DNA of 64,000 nucleotides from Nostoc sp. ATCC 53789 (GTDB taxonomy: Bacteria; Cyanobacteriota; Cyanobacteriia; Cyanobacteriales; Nostocaceae), in assembly GCF_009873495.1 (NCBI RefSeq), contig NZ_CP046703.1:1798001-1862000 (forward strand). Reading direction: 5' to 3'. The first letter of the stretch is position 1. Every line of letters begins with the position of its first letter. Position numbers and translations under genes: made by a program. Below the pieces are notes generated by a model. The model saw only the letters and a list, made by a program, of their open reading frames with translations, was not told the origin of the DNA and made no database searches. Below are positions 50,066 through 59,142 of the stretch, in pieces.

Positions 50066-50179
50066 ACTTGTAGAGATGCGTTAGCGTAGCGGGACATTCG
50101 AAGCCAGCACAGTACATTTTCGCATCTCTACTTAAACTTGCTCTATGTAACAAGTACATTTATTTAAAAATTGCTGTAA

Positions 50180-51994
50180 CTATCGAATATTCACTTCTTG
50201 CAAATAATTTACTTGCTGAAGATATTCAATCTTAGTGTCTGAATTTTTAGAGACAAATGAATTTGTTCTTTTTGCAGAAGCTATCTTTTGATTGCCAGCC
50301 TGAACACGTTGCTTTTGAGTATACTCATTCAATTTAACTTGAGCTTGAGCATAAACTAGAGCATCTTGGGGAATATTTCGGAGAAATTTTACAGCCCGAT
50401 CAAAATCACCTACAGATGCTTTTTTGTAAGCGTTCTGTAAAAAATAAGCTGCTCTGATTTGGCGCTTTCGATTATACTCAGCCAGCTTTTCTTGAACTAA
50501 AGCCCCCGCACGACTTTCTTTAGGAATTTCCCGCAGATATTGTAATGCAGTAGAAAAATCTCTGATCTCGGCACTGTCGTAAGCTTTTGCTAATAAATCT
50601 TGTGTCTGTGCTTCAATGTTAACGTATGCTTGCTGAACTAGTTTATCTGTTTTAGATTGCCAATATGAAATATTGGGAATTTGAGAAACAGCATCAAGAA
50701 CATCTGACCATCGGCTCTCATGAAAAGCTATTTGAGCTATTTGGTATTGTTGTGCAGCAACTTGCCATTGCTCTTGCCATTCTTCAATTGTGGCTTGGGC
50801 TTCTGGATAAACATTGCTGTGGGAGGGAATTGATTTAGCAAGTGCGATCGCTTCTTGCAAATCCCCAGCTTGATATTCTTTTGTTGCTTTATATAAAGTA
50901 TCGGTTTCTGAGTATGCCGGTGCAGTATTAACTAAAGAATATACACCAAACCCCATCAATAAAGAATTAGCTGCTAGTCCGACTTTCATTCCTGTCAATA
51001 ACGGGGATGATGTGCCAGATGTAAGATTTTGAAAATCATTATCCTCAATCGCAACTTCTTCTAGAAAAAATTCAGAATCTTCCTCTAATATTTGTGCTGG
51101 CTGATCCCATGTTATTTGTTTGAGTACCCGCAGTACCTCAGTCGCAGACTGGAAGCGATTTTGAGAATCGTAACGGATCATTTGGCTGAGAACAGCAGCT
51201 AGATAATCGTTAACTGGCGTGTCTTGAGAACGCCAAAAAATTTCATTAGTATGAGGATCAACTTTTAATTTTAGTGGTTCTAACCCAGTTAAAGCCTGGA
51301 TAGCAATCATTCCCAAAGCATAAATATCGCTGTTAGGCTGTGTTTGACCAATAAATTGCTCTGGCGGTATGTATCCCAATGAGGTGACAGGAATTCTATA
51401 AATCGGCAATTCCGCACCTATGCCAAAATCGATAGACTGGATTGAGCCAAAGTCAATCAAAACTAACTTGCCATCGCTATTACGTCTAATCAAGTTTTCT
51501 GGTTTGATGTCACAATGGATCACGCCTTGAGAGTGAACAAATTCTAGAATACTTAAGACATCTATCAAGAATTGTACAACTTCCCTTTCACTCCACAGAC
51601 ACCCCCACTGTTGAGCAATGGGCAATTCCGCAGTCAGCGCATGTCCTTCAATTAGCTCTTGTACTAAATAAAACTGGCTGTTTTCTTCAAAGCAGGCGAT
51701 AAATTCAGGAATTTGTTGATGGCTTCCTAGAAGCTTGAGGGTTTCAGTTTCAGTTAGAAACATTAACCTCAGCATCTCCAAGTACCCAGGTTCAGAACTG
51801 CTAACTTTTATCTGCTTAATAACACATTTAGGATTCTGTGGAAAATCTACGTCTACAGCTATATATGTTTGTCCAAATACCCCTGCACCCAGGCTTTGGA
51901 TAATTTGGTAACGCTCTTGTAATAATTTACCGATTATGTGGTTGGTCATGACCTGGTTACTCAGTAAGTCCTTATTATTTAGTTTTTCTGACAT
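50180..51994 (-). CDS. Ser/Thr protein kinase with C-terminal helical repeats
   Basis: 604 aa; the ATG at 51994 has AGGAGG just upstream (short spacing), with an alternative at 51949. Kinase domain (about 17-300): LGAGVFGQTYIAV, KCVIKQIKV, catalytic loop IHCDIKPENLIRR, IDFGSIQ. HCD replaces HRD, making it a non-RD kinase. One membrane segment (about 335-355) precedes a TPR-like helical domain (YKATKEYQAGDLQEAIALAK, DFDRAVKFLRNIPQDALVYA) and a basic tail. Related to the kinase at 43499 but oppositely oriented. Its substrate is unknown. Confidence 0.9.
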   Translation of the reverse strand: MSEKLNNKDLLSNQVMTNHIIGKLLQERYQIIQSLGAGVFGQTYIAVDVDFPQNPKCVIKQIKVSSSEPGYLEMLRLMFLTETETLKLLGSHQQIPEFIACFEENSQFYLVQELIEGHALTAELPIAQQWGCLWSEREVVQFLIDVLSILEFVHSQGVIHCDIKPENLIRRNSDGKLVLIDFGSIQSIDFGIGAELPIYRIPVTSLGYIPPEQFIGQTQPNSDIYALGMIAIQALTGLEPLKLKVDPHTNEIFWRSQDTPVNDYLAAVLSQMIRYDSQNRFQSATEVLRVLKQITWDQPAQILEEDSEFFLEEVAIEDNDFQNLTSGTSSPLLTGMKVGLAANSLLMGFGVYSLVNTAPAYSETDTLYKATKEYQAGDLQEAIALAKSIPSHSNVYPEAQATIEEWQEQWQVAAQQYQIAQIAFHESRWSDVLDAVSQIPNISYWQSKTDKLVQQAYVNIEAQTQDLLAKAYDSAEIRDFSTALQYLREIPKESRAGALVQEKLAEYNRKRQIRAAYFLQNAYKKASVGDFDRAVKFLRNIPQDALVYAQAQVKLNEYTQKQRVQAGNQKIASAKRTNSFVSKNSDTKIEYLQQVNYLQEVNIR

Positions 51995-52105
51995 TCCCTC
52001 CTGTTTCCGGAATGCTTTAGAAATAAATAACCAGAGTTTTTATACCTTGAATGTAAGTTTAATTTGTTAAGTATTTTTGCGTAAAAACATATAATTTTTT
52101 ATTAA

Positions 52106-52142
52106 AGCCAATACTTCGCAAAGAAGTTGTGAAGTATTGGCT
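52106..52142 (-). terminator. Hairpin at the end of the small membrane protein gene
   Basis: AGCCAATACTTC (52106-52117) and GAAGTATTGGCT (52131-52142) form a perfect 12-bp stem. On the minus strand it is followed by a T/A-rich stretch including AAAAAATT. It overlaps the stop codon of the preceding minus-strand frame. Confidence 0.6.
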
Positions 52143-52335
52143 ATGCTGCATTCTTAACAGGGAGATTAATCAACAATCTGCTGATATTCCGGTGCAGAAA
52201 GCTGATAATTGCAGTTTTTCCTTGCAGCCAAGAAACTTTATTGACCTGCTTGAAGATTATGCCAATGAGCCAGTCAAATAGCGAGAAAATGACTATTAAA
52301 AATATGATTTCACCCAGGATAATTAGTATATTCAT
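52141..52335 (-). CDS. Possible small membrane protein (64 aa)
   Basis: From ATG 52335: MNILIILGEIIFLIVIFSLF, then a Trp-containing amphipathic part and a basic helical C-terminus (SFLHRNISRLLINLPVKNAA). One strong membrane helix. The longer frame from a TTG at 52452 adds 39 residues that run through a terminator repeat and are not convincing. No clear Shine-Dalgarno; weakly supported. Confidence 0.35.
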   Translation of the reverse strand: MNILIILGEIIFLIVIFSLFDWLIGIIFKQVNKVSWLQGKTAIISFLHRNISRLLINLPVKNAA

Positions 52336-52354
52336 CCTTTTGGGTAGGAGTATC

Positions 52355-52401
52355 AAAAAAAAGGCGGTTATATCCCCGAATTCTTGAAGAAGTCGGGGAT
52401 A
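52355..52401 (-). terminator. Terminator after the TerB-like gene
   Basis: TATCCCCGA (52371-52379) and TCGGGGATA (52393-52401) form a 9-bp stem. On the minus strand it is followed by a run of eight T (52355-52362). It lies about 90 bp after the stop of the TerB-like gene. Confidence 0.75.
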
Positions 52402-52492
52402 TGGTAGCCCGAAAGAATTAATAAAACGGACTACTAACTGAGAAAAATACAACCAACTTACTGAATTTATCTCTTGTAAGAGAAGTGTTGAT

Positions 52493-52987
52493 TTAGTAAG
52501 GTAAACCTTTGGGATACAGAACTGCTAGACGTTTTTCACGGAGTTTGACTGTCTCAAAATAGATTTCTTCAATCTTTTTAAACTCGTCTTCAGAAATATT
52601 GAGTGCCTTTGCTCCTTTGAGTACTACAGCCCGTTCTTTTTCGTTATATTCGCCATCAGCAGCACAAGCTTGTATTGCATCAAGGAGTAGGGAACGGCGT
52701 GTTTCAATGATTAAAGGATCTCCACTAAATAGTGTTTCTAAATCTTCATCAGCCTTGTAAACTTTGAGTTTTTCGATAATTGCAGGGTCACGATTGTAGG
52801 CAGAGGCATATCCAATCACCCAATCTCTTTCTGCATCTGCTAATGTGCCATCACCATTAGCACAAACAAGCAGCGATTTAAAGTAAGCTTCATAAGATTG
52901 GTTTAATGGAATTTGTGAAAAACCAAACTGTTCTTGGAACAACCACGAAATGCCTAAATCTTCTTGCTTTTTGATATCTGTCGTCAT
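52493..52987 (-). CDS. TerB-like (tellurite-resistance-type) domain protein
   Basis: 164 aa, helical. AYFKSLLVCANGDGTLADAE, RDWVIGYASAYNRDP and LLLDAIQACAADGEYNEKER reproduce the two D-G-(x)-E pairs (metal-binding acidic residues) of the TerB fold. The C-terminus LREKRLAVLYPKGLPY is extra. TerB-like proteins act in stress responses linked to membrane or Ca/Mn handling. The role here is inferred only. Confidence 0.65.
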   Translation of the reverse strand: MTTDIKKQEDLGISWLFQEQFGFSQIPLNQSYEAYFKSLLVCANGDGTLADAERDWVIGYASAYNRDPAIIEKLKVYKADEDLETLFSGDPLIIETRRSLLLDAIQACAADGEYNEKERAVVLKGAKALNISEDEFKKIEEIYFETVKLREKRLAVLYPKGLPY

Positions 52988-53420
52988 TGCTGTTTCCTAA
53001 AATTACTTAATTTTGTTATTTACAAACTTAATCATTGCATAAAAAGCTAATAGTTAAATATTAAAAAAATCTTATTTATCGTATTATTTCAATGTTCAAA
53101 AATGCATTGAAATATAATAGCTTGTAGATTCAAAAAGCTACTTTTGATGATAAATAAATGCTAATTTCTTGAGAGAAATACAATTTAATTCACCGTTTCA
53201 ATTTATTGCTTAGATTCAATAACCTAATTAGTACAATGAATCAATTTAAAAACTTTTATTCTTCTGGGTAAAAGGTTTTATTTACTACTGGCTTAATCCG
53301 AAAAGTGACAGAACAGGGCTAATTTTGCTGCTAATAATTACTGCGCTTGATCAGGAGACTTGAACCACCGCATTGAGTTCTCACTCAGTTGCGTAAGTCC
53401 TCTTTAAGCAGTGGGAAGTT
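52988..53420. other. AT-rich intergenic region
   Basis: No gene supported. It separates the TerB-like gene from the radical SAM gene. Near the right end there is one MITE-end motif (TTGCGTAAGTCC, 53389-53400) without a partner. The rest is AT-rich sequence with no clear repeats. Confidence 0.5.
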
Positions 53421-54596
53421 CTAATTTTGAGAGAGTAAAAAACTCCGGCTAGGCACGTTAGGCAATAAAGTTGGCTCGATACCAGCTTTTTCCATGATAT
53501 CTAAAGCATACTCGTATTTAACTTTGTAACGTTTTTGTTTACTGTAAATAGCATACTGGTCTTGATAGTTGGGAGGGGTAAAATTCACGGTGATCGTATT
53601 TGCCCCTGCTTGCAGTCCTTTTAACTGACCATCTTGTCCTAATAAAACATTAAGGGCACTTACACTAGGTATCATAACTTTTGGCATCATAATTCTGGCT
53701 AAAGCCATCCAATTTAAAGTCATACTAGCGTTGCCCGCACTCATTTGATCTAGTGGAGTACCTTTACCAGGTACAAAAGGAGATGCACTACACATATGAA
53801 TTTTCTTCTTCATGGCAAGTAGGAGATCGTTCGCCAGCATCTTTGGAGTTTGTTCAATTTCGATTTTCCCATTGGCATTTACTGCTTTTAAACCGACAAT
53901 GGTTCCGCTTCCCACCTCATATCCTAAACTTAATAGATCATCGATTCTATTGAGGCGATCGGATAAAAGGTATCCTCTAGCTTGTTTGTGTAAATTCCAA
54001 TTGCTCGTTTCAAATTTAATAATGTATTGATTTGCGCCAGCTTCTTTGAGTATTGTGTAATCTTCTTTAGGTTTATCGCCAAGATTTAGAAGGATTATGA
54101 CGTTATTCTCAAAAAGTTGTTTAATTTTAGGTATGGCTCTAGATACGGTTTTAGTCGTTGCTTTAATTTCACCTGCTTGAATGAATACAATGGGAATTTT
54201 CGCTTCTTTGATTTCTATGGTGGTTTCTAATATTTTTTCGCTAGAAAAATTGTAACGATCTCCTAATTCTTCATTTTCAATTCTCATTGGACAATAATTA
54301 CAACTCCTTTCGCAAGCATTAGTAATCTCGATCACACCTCTTAAATTTCCTTTATTTTCCAAATACTTATGACGCACATATCTTGCTATTTCAAAAAGTA
54401 ATTGCTGCTCGTTGCCTTCAAAATGAAGTATCTCTTGGAAGATTGATTGGAAAAATTGTCTGTACTCTTGTGATTCTGTTGATTCCTTTTCTAGATATGG
54501 ACTTTCAGTAATAGCATCAATTTGGATGGCTTCTAAAAGCCGCTCTTTTTCCTGTTCGGAAATATCTAGTAAAGTTTCAATCAAATTTTGCTTCAT
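53421..54596 (-). CDS. Radical SAM enzyme of the BioB/HydE-like type
   Basis: 391 aa. The N-terminal helical region (1-80) is followed by the radical SAM motif CERSCNYC (Cys95, Cys99, Cys102) in VIEITNACERSCNYCPMR, then IPIVFIQAGEI, IIKFETSNWNLHKQARGYL, YEVGSGTIVGLKA and FVPGKGTPLD. The sequence pattern resembles biotin-synthase-fold enzymes (BioB, HydE, PylB). There is no C-terminal SPASM Cys cluster, and I see no obvious second cluster. It is the last gene of a four-gene cluster after a methyltransferase and an A-T-R protein, so it probably modifies the same small molecule. The reaction is unknown. Confidence 0.88.
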   Translation of the reverse strand: MKQNLIETLLDISEQEKERLLEAIQIDAITESPYLEKESTESQEYRQFFQSIFQEILHFEGNEQQLLFEIARYVRHKYLENKGNLRGVIEITNACERSCNYCPMRIENEELGDRYNFSSEKILETTIEIKEAKIPIVFIQAGEIKATTKTVSRAIPKIKQLFENNVIILLNLGDKPKEDYTILKEAGANQYIIKFETSNWNLHKQARGYLLSDRLNRIDDLLSLGYEVGSGTIVGLKAVNANGKIEIEQTPKMLANDLLLAMKKKIHMCSASPFVPGKGTPLDQMSAGNASMTLNWMALARIMMPKVMIPSVSALNVLLGQDGQLKGLQAGANTITVNFTPPNYQDQYAIYSKQKRYKVKYEYALDIMEKAGIEPTLLPNVPSRSFLLSQN

Positions 54597-54688
54597 GGTA
54601 TTTACCTTAAAACTATGAGTGTTGTGTAAAAAAATGATTTACAAGCCTCTTTGTAGTGAAAATGGAGACTTATTTTTCCTGTTCCTTT

Positions 54689-55732
54689 TTATAAGCGAAT
54701 AGCTTCAATTATGCTGATTGGAGGCGCTACTGGATAAATTTTTGTCAATGAGAAACCTGCTGTTTCTAGTAGAACTTGATACTCAGTTTCAGTCCGTTCA
54801 CGGCCGCCATAATTCACGAGCATCTGCAAGTCGAGGAGTTTGCCAAAGAATGGTTCGTTGCCTTGAGGTATAACCATTTCGACTAGCAGCAATCTGCCGT
54901 TAGGCTGCATCGCTTGGGAGCAATTTTTCAGGATGGCGATCGCTCTTTCATCATCCCAATCGTGAACAATATACCGTAGCAAGTAAGCATCTCCACCTGT
55001 GGGTACTGATTCAAAGAAGTTCCCACCGACTAGTTGACAACGATCTTGTAGTTCCAGGTCTTCAATCACAGGTTTGGCATCTGCAACTACATGGGGTAAA
55101 TCAAATAAAATCCCCTGCATTGTCAAATTCGCTTTGAGAATCGAGGCCATTAAAGTACCATTTCCACCTCCAACCTCAACTAAGTTGTGGATGGATGAGA
55201 AGTCATAACCAGCTGCGATCGCTGCATCTTGTTCGCCAGAAATACTACTTATAGCTTGAGTGTATATTTTAGAAGCAGAAGGGTTAGTAGCTAAGTAATC
55301 AAATCTCTCCATCCCGAAGATATTTTTGAATACAGGTTTTCCGGTTTTGATACTTTCCAGTAGATGTCCCCAAGGTTGCCATTCCCAGGCTTGACCAGAC
55401 TTGATAGCATAACCGCGTAGGGAATCAGTGCGATCGCTTTGCAAACCTTCGGCAACAGGTGTCAACTCAAAGTAGCCTGAACTACCTTCAGCAAATATAC
55501 CAACACTGGCAAGGGCGCGTAGTAGTCGATAGAGCGATCGCGCATCTACACCAGTTGTTGTTGCTAATTCATCGTAACTTTTAGAACCATCCTTGAGTAA
55601 ATCTGCAATACCAAGTTGAGCAACTACATAAATACCTTGCGTAATCCAAGCACCAGCGATCATTTGCTTTAATGTTTGTGTAGTCTGCATTTCATTTTTA
55701 TCGATGGGATGTTGTAATTCTGTTTGAAACAT
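54689..55732 (-). CDS. Class-I SAM-dependent O-methyltransferase (acetylserotonin-OMT-like)
   Basis: 347 aa. The N-terminal winged-helix dimerisation domain (TLKQMIAGAWITQGIYVVAQ, DARSLYRLLRALASVGIFAE) is followed by the catalytic domain with LVEVGGGNGTLMASIL (SAM-binding), GILFDLPHVV and LRYIVHDWDDERAIAIL containing the catalytic His next to Asp. C-terminal GRERTETEYQVLLETAGFS. This family methylates hydroxyl groups of small aromatic or polyketide-type molecules. It lies 66 bp downstream of the A-T-R gene in the same orientation. Confidence 0.92.
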   Translation of the reverse strand: MFQTELQHPIDKNEMQTTQTLKQMIAGAWITQGIYVVAQLGIADLLKDGSKSYDELATTTGVDARSLYRLLRALASVGIFAEGSSGYFELTPVAEGLQSDRTDSLRGYAIKSGQAWEWQPWGHLLESIKTGKPVFKNIFGMERFDYLATNPSASKIYTQAISSISGEQDAAIAAGYDFSSIHNLVEVGGGNGTLMASILKANLTMQGILFDLPHVVADAKPVIEDLELQDRCQLVGGNFFESVPTGGDAYLLRYIVHDWDDERAIAILKNCSQAMQPNGRLLLVEMVIPQGNEPFFGKLLDLQMLVNYGGRERTETEYQVLLETAGFSLTKIYPVAPPISIIEAIRL

Positions 55733-55798
55733 AAAAGCCTTATATAGAAATCCGGTTTGATTTTTGAATCCTATTTAAAATTGCTTGATTGATAATAG

Positions 55799-58700
55799 TC
55801 AAGCCAATTTATTAGAGCGTGGCGACACGCCAAGCCAACCACTAAGAAGAAAATAGGAAAAATAAGTATTGAGTAATTGAGTATTCACTGGAGGACACAT
55901 AATTGAACTTCCTGCAAGAGCATCTTGTGTTGCTAAACAACTAATTTTTGGCTCAGTTGATTGCTGATACTGCTTGTGATAAAAAGGCAACAGATGATAC
56001 AAAGGATTTTCCTGAGATCGAACAGAATTATTTAGTTTTATTTGCCAATCTTTATAAGCAATATGCTCAATCTGATAGCCACGAGAGCAGATAAAATCAG
56101 TTAATTCTTTCCAAGAAATAGGTTTAGAATTATTTAAGTGAAAAGCTTTACCAAGAGAATCTTGTTGCTTTGATAAATACACAATACTTTGGCTGAGGTA
56201 ATCCACAGGAGCTAAATCCAAGGTGTCAGTAATGTCTGTCATGCTTCCCATTTGTATACAGCCTTTGATAGTGCGGCAAATTACATCATCTTTATACCAA
56301 GCGCCTGTTTGACTATGACCAGAAATAAATGGTGGTCTATAAATCGCAACTGGAATTCCTCTGTCACTCGCTAACATAATTAACTTTTCTGCCACCCATT
56401 TACTCTGAGAATAAGCCAGTCTCATTCCCTCACTATGAGCGAGTTGATCGGATTCAGTTACGACTTTTCCTGCATAAGTTGATGACTCAAAAACCGCGAT
56501 CGTAGAAATGTAATGTACCGATTTGGTTTTTATACAACTCGCTAATCTCAATATTTCCTGAGTTCCCAAAACATTGGTAGGCTTTAATGCTGAATAGGGA
56601 TAAACATAATTAATCCAAGCAGCATTGTGATAAATTACATCGATGATGCTGCTCATTTTTTGAAAATCTTGTGATGACAAACCTAACAGTGGTTGAGATA
56701 AATCACCCAATACAGGAATAATTCTATCAGCAAAATCATCATGCCAAATCCCGTATGATTCTAAGTTATTTTGAAGCCTTATTTTCCCTGATTCAGCATC
56801 AATAGAACGTACTAAGCAATAAACATCTGCTTGGGTTTTTAACAGTAACTCTTGCAGTAAAAAAGCTCCTAGAAATCCCGTAGCTCCAGTTAATAAAATA
56901 GCAGCAGGTTCAGTTACAAATGACTCAGATGGATATTCAGGAAAGATTGTAGAGTCTAAAACAACTTCTGAATTCAAATCTGTTGCTAATTCCGCCGATG
57001 ATTTTTTTGAGAGAATTGTGTTTTTCGCTGTTAGTTGCTGAAGCAATAAATTTACCAATTGGTTGATATTGGAATTACCCAGCAACATATTTATGGGTAT
57101 GTCTACCCCTAATTCAGTATCAATACGATTCTTCAAATCTATATTCATTAGAGAATCAAGCCTCAGTTCATGTAAAGGCTTTTCTATATCCAGATTTTGA
57201 GATGTATTAATGCCTAAAACTTTAAAAAATTGCTCTCGAATATAAGCAGTTAATAGCTCTTGACGTTGACCTAAAGAAGCATCATCTAACTGTTGTAGAA
57301 ACTCCAATCGTTGTTGCAATGGCTGCTCATCAGAGGATGCTTCTTTGATATTTGTCAATTCTTGTTGTGCCAATACGCGGCGCAAAATTTTGCCAGAAGC
57401 TGATTTGGGAATTTTGTCCACAAATTCAAGTCTGCGGATCGTTTTATGCGGTGCAACTTGTCCAGCGACAAACTCCATAATTTGCTCTGGGGTAGCTGCG
57501 GCTTTTAGTACGACAAAAGCTTTAGGAACTTCCCCACTACTGAGATGAGGACTCTTGACTACACAAGCATCAGCAACAGCAGGATGGCTCAACAAGACTG
57601 CTTCGAGTTCGGCTGGTGCTATGGAGTAGCCATTACACTTAATCAATTCTTTGATGCGATCGACTATGTAAAAGTAGCCATCTTCGTCAATATAGACAAT
57701 ATCGCCGGTGTGATACCAACTATCTCGATCAATTGCGTTGGCAGTTGCTTCTGGATTATTCAAATAGCCTTTCATGATCTGCGGCCCGCGTACCCATAAC
57801 TCTCCTGGTTGATTAACATCTAATGGTTGTTGGGTATCGACATCTATAATTTGACATTCCACATGAGGGAGACATTGACCGACTGAACCAGGCTTGATTT
57901 TGTGACGTTCATCTGGAGTGTAAGTAGTCACAAAGGTTTCTGTCGTTCCGTATGCTTGCTTGACAACGCAATTAGCAAGACGCTGTTCGCACTCTTCGAT
58001 CAATTGATGGCTGAGTGGTGCGGCTCCAGAAGTCAGCACGCGCAAACTTGAAAGATCGTATTTATCTACTAGTGGCTGCTTTGCTAATGCCAGCAAAATT
58101 GGCGGAACGATGTGGATACGGGTAATTTTGTGCTTTTCAATCAGGCTCAGAAAGACCTCTAAATCAAAGCGCGGCATCGTCACAACAGTAGCACCGCAGG
58201 CCAGGCTGTAATTCAGCATGACCATGCCGTAGGCGTGAAAAAAAGGTAAAACTCCGATGACTGCATCAGCCTCGCTGACTGGTTCGCAGCTTTGGAACTG
58301 GTGAAAGTTAGACACAAATGTATGGTGGGTGTGCATTACACCTTTAGGCATACCAGTAGTGCCGCTAGAGTAGAGCAAGGCTACTAAATCTTCTTGTAGA
58401 TTTATCTGTACTTTTGGTATCTCTTCTTCACCTTCTAAAAGCACAGAAAATGAGGTAGCTCCAGATGCTTCACCAAATACAAATACTTCCTCTACTTTTG
58501 AGCGATCAACGGCTTCTAGTGCTTGTGCTACAAGGTCTGGGATGGTGATGAGATATTTTGCACTAGCATCATTGAGTTGATATGCCAGTTCTTCTGCCGT
58601 ATATGATGGATTTACTGTAGTGACGATCCCACCTAAAGTTACCACAGCATGAAAAGCGATCGCATATTCAGGAATATTTGGGCTGTAAATACCTAAAACA

Positions 58701-58903
58701 TCACCCTTGGAAAAGCCACGCGCCGCCAAACCAAAAGCCACTTTACGGATTGACTCCGCTAGTTGTTTATATGTTATTATGCTGTTAGTTATGCCTTCAA
58801 TGAGGGCTGGTTTATCCGCTAGCTCTATTGCTCGTTGCAATACAAATTCTGTCAGTGGCTGTTTAGGGATAGGAATGTCAGGGTATGGACTACCAAAAAT
58901 CAT
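55799..58903 (-). CDS. Adenylation-carrier-thioester reductase protein (CAR-like, NRPS-type A-T-R)
   Basis: 1034 aa. The 4-coumarate:CoA-ligase-type adenylation domain (1-515) has ALLYSSGTTGMPKG (about 175-188), AYGTTETFVTTY, WYHTGDIVYIDEDGYFYIVD and KSASGKILRR. A carrier domain follows with phosphopantetheine Ser584 (LRLDSLMNI). A C-terminal NAD(P)-dependent reductase starts at about 667 (ILLTGATGFLGAFLLQELL) with catalytic YSQSKWVAEKL. Predicted reaction: an acid is adenylated, tethered and released as aldehyde or alcohol. The 4CL-like A domain hints at an aryl or fatty acid. A 48-bp gap separates it from the upstream 33-aa peptide gene. Confidence 0.93.
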   Translation of the reverse strand: MIFGSPYPDIPIPKQPLTEFVLQRAIELADKPALIEGITNSIITYKQLAESIRKVAFGLAARGFSKGDVLGIYSPNIPEYAIAFHAVVTLGGIVTTVNPSYTAEELAYQLNDASAKYLITIPDLVAQALEAVDRSKVEEVFVFGEASGATSFSVLLEGEEEIPKVQINLQEDLVALLYSSGTTGMPKGVMHTHHTFVSNFHQFQSCEPVSEADAVIGVLPFFHAYGMVMLNYSLACGATVVTMPRFDLEVFLSLIEKHKITRIHIVPPILLALAKQPLVDKYDLSSLRVLTSGAAPLSHQLIEECEQRLANCVVKQAYGTTETFVTTYTPDERHKIKPGSVGQCLPHVECQIIDVDTQQPLDVNQPGELWVRGPQIMKGYLNNPEATANAIDRDSWYHTGDIVYIDEDGYFYIVDRIKELIKCNGYSIAPAELEAVLLSHPAVADACVVKSPHLSSGEVPKAFVVLKAAATPEQIMEFVAGQVAPHKTIRRLEFVDKIPKSASGKILRRVLAQQELTNIKEASSDEQPLQQRLEFLQQLDDASLGQRQELLTAYIREQFFKVLGINTSQNLDIEKPLHELRLDSLMNIDLKNRIDTELGVDIPINMLLGNSNINQLVNLLLQQLTAKNTILSKKSSAELATDLNSEVVLDSTIFPEYPSESFVTEPAAILLTGATGFLGAFLLQELLLKTQADVYCLVRSIDAESGKIRLQNNLESYGIWHDDFADRIIPVLGDLSQPLLGLSSQDFQKMSSIIDVIYHNAAWINYVYPYSALKPTNVLGTQEILRLASCIKTKSVHYISTIAVFESSTYAGKVVTESDQLAHSEGMRLAYSQSKWVAEKLIMLASDRGIPVAIYRPPFISGHSQTGAWYKDDVICRTIKGCIQMGSMTDITDTLDLAPVDYLSQSIVYLSKQQDSLGKAFHLNNSKPISWKELTDFICSRGYQIEHIAYKDWQIKLNNSVRSQENPLYHLLPFYHKQYQQSTEPKISCLATQDALAGSSIMCPPVNTQLLNTYFSYFLLSGWLGVSPRSNKLA

Positions 58904-58951
58904 TAGAATTTATTTTTTGAGCAGATATTTATAGGACAAAACTTTTCATAC

Positions 58952-59053
58952 CTAATTGCAGCAAGCGGAACTAACAAAGACTTGCTTAAACGTTCCAGAT
59001 GCTTGCTGCGACTTGTAAGTAGACTTTAGTTTGCTAGTTGTTGTGGTTGTCAT
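58952..59053 (-). CDS. 33-aa peptide gene at the head of the biosynthetic cluster
   Basis: Found by reading the minus strand upstream of the A-T-R gene. The ATG (59051-59053) is preceded by GGAGAG at 8-nt spacing, and the frame ends at TAG 58952. The product has a Thr-rich start (MTTTTTSKLKSTYK), a polar middle, then FKQVFVSSACCN. Two adjacent Cys near the C-terminus and its position before A-T-R, methyltransferase and radical SAM genes suggest a peptide precursor, a small regulator or a translational leader. No family recognised. Confidence 0.5.
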   Translation of the reverse strand: MTTTTTSKLKSTYKSQQASGTFKQVFVSSACCN

Positions 59054-59142
59054 TGTTTAAGCTCTCCAAATTGATTGGAATGCATAACACCACACTTTAT
59101 CTTTCTTAACGTCTCAGACTTTTAATAAGAATGCAAGAACAG

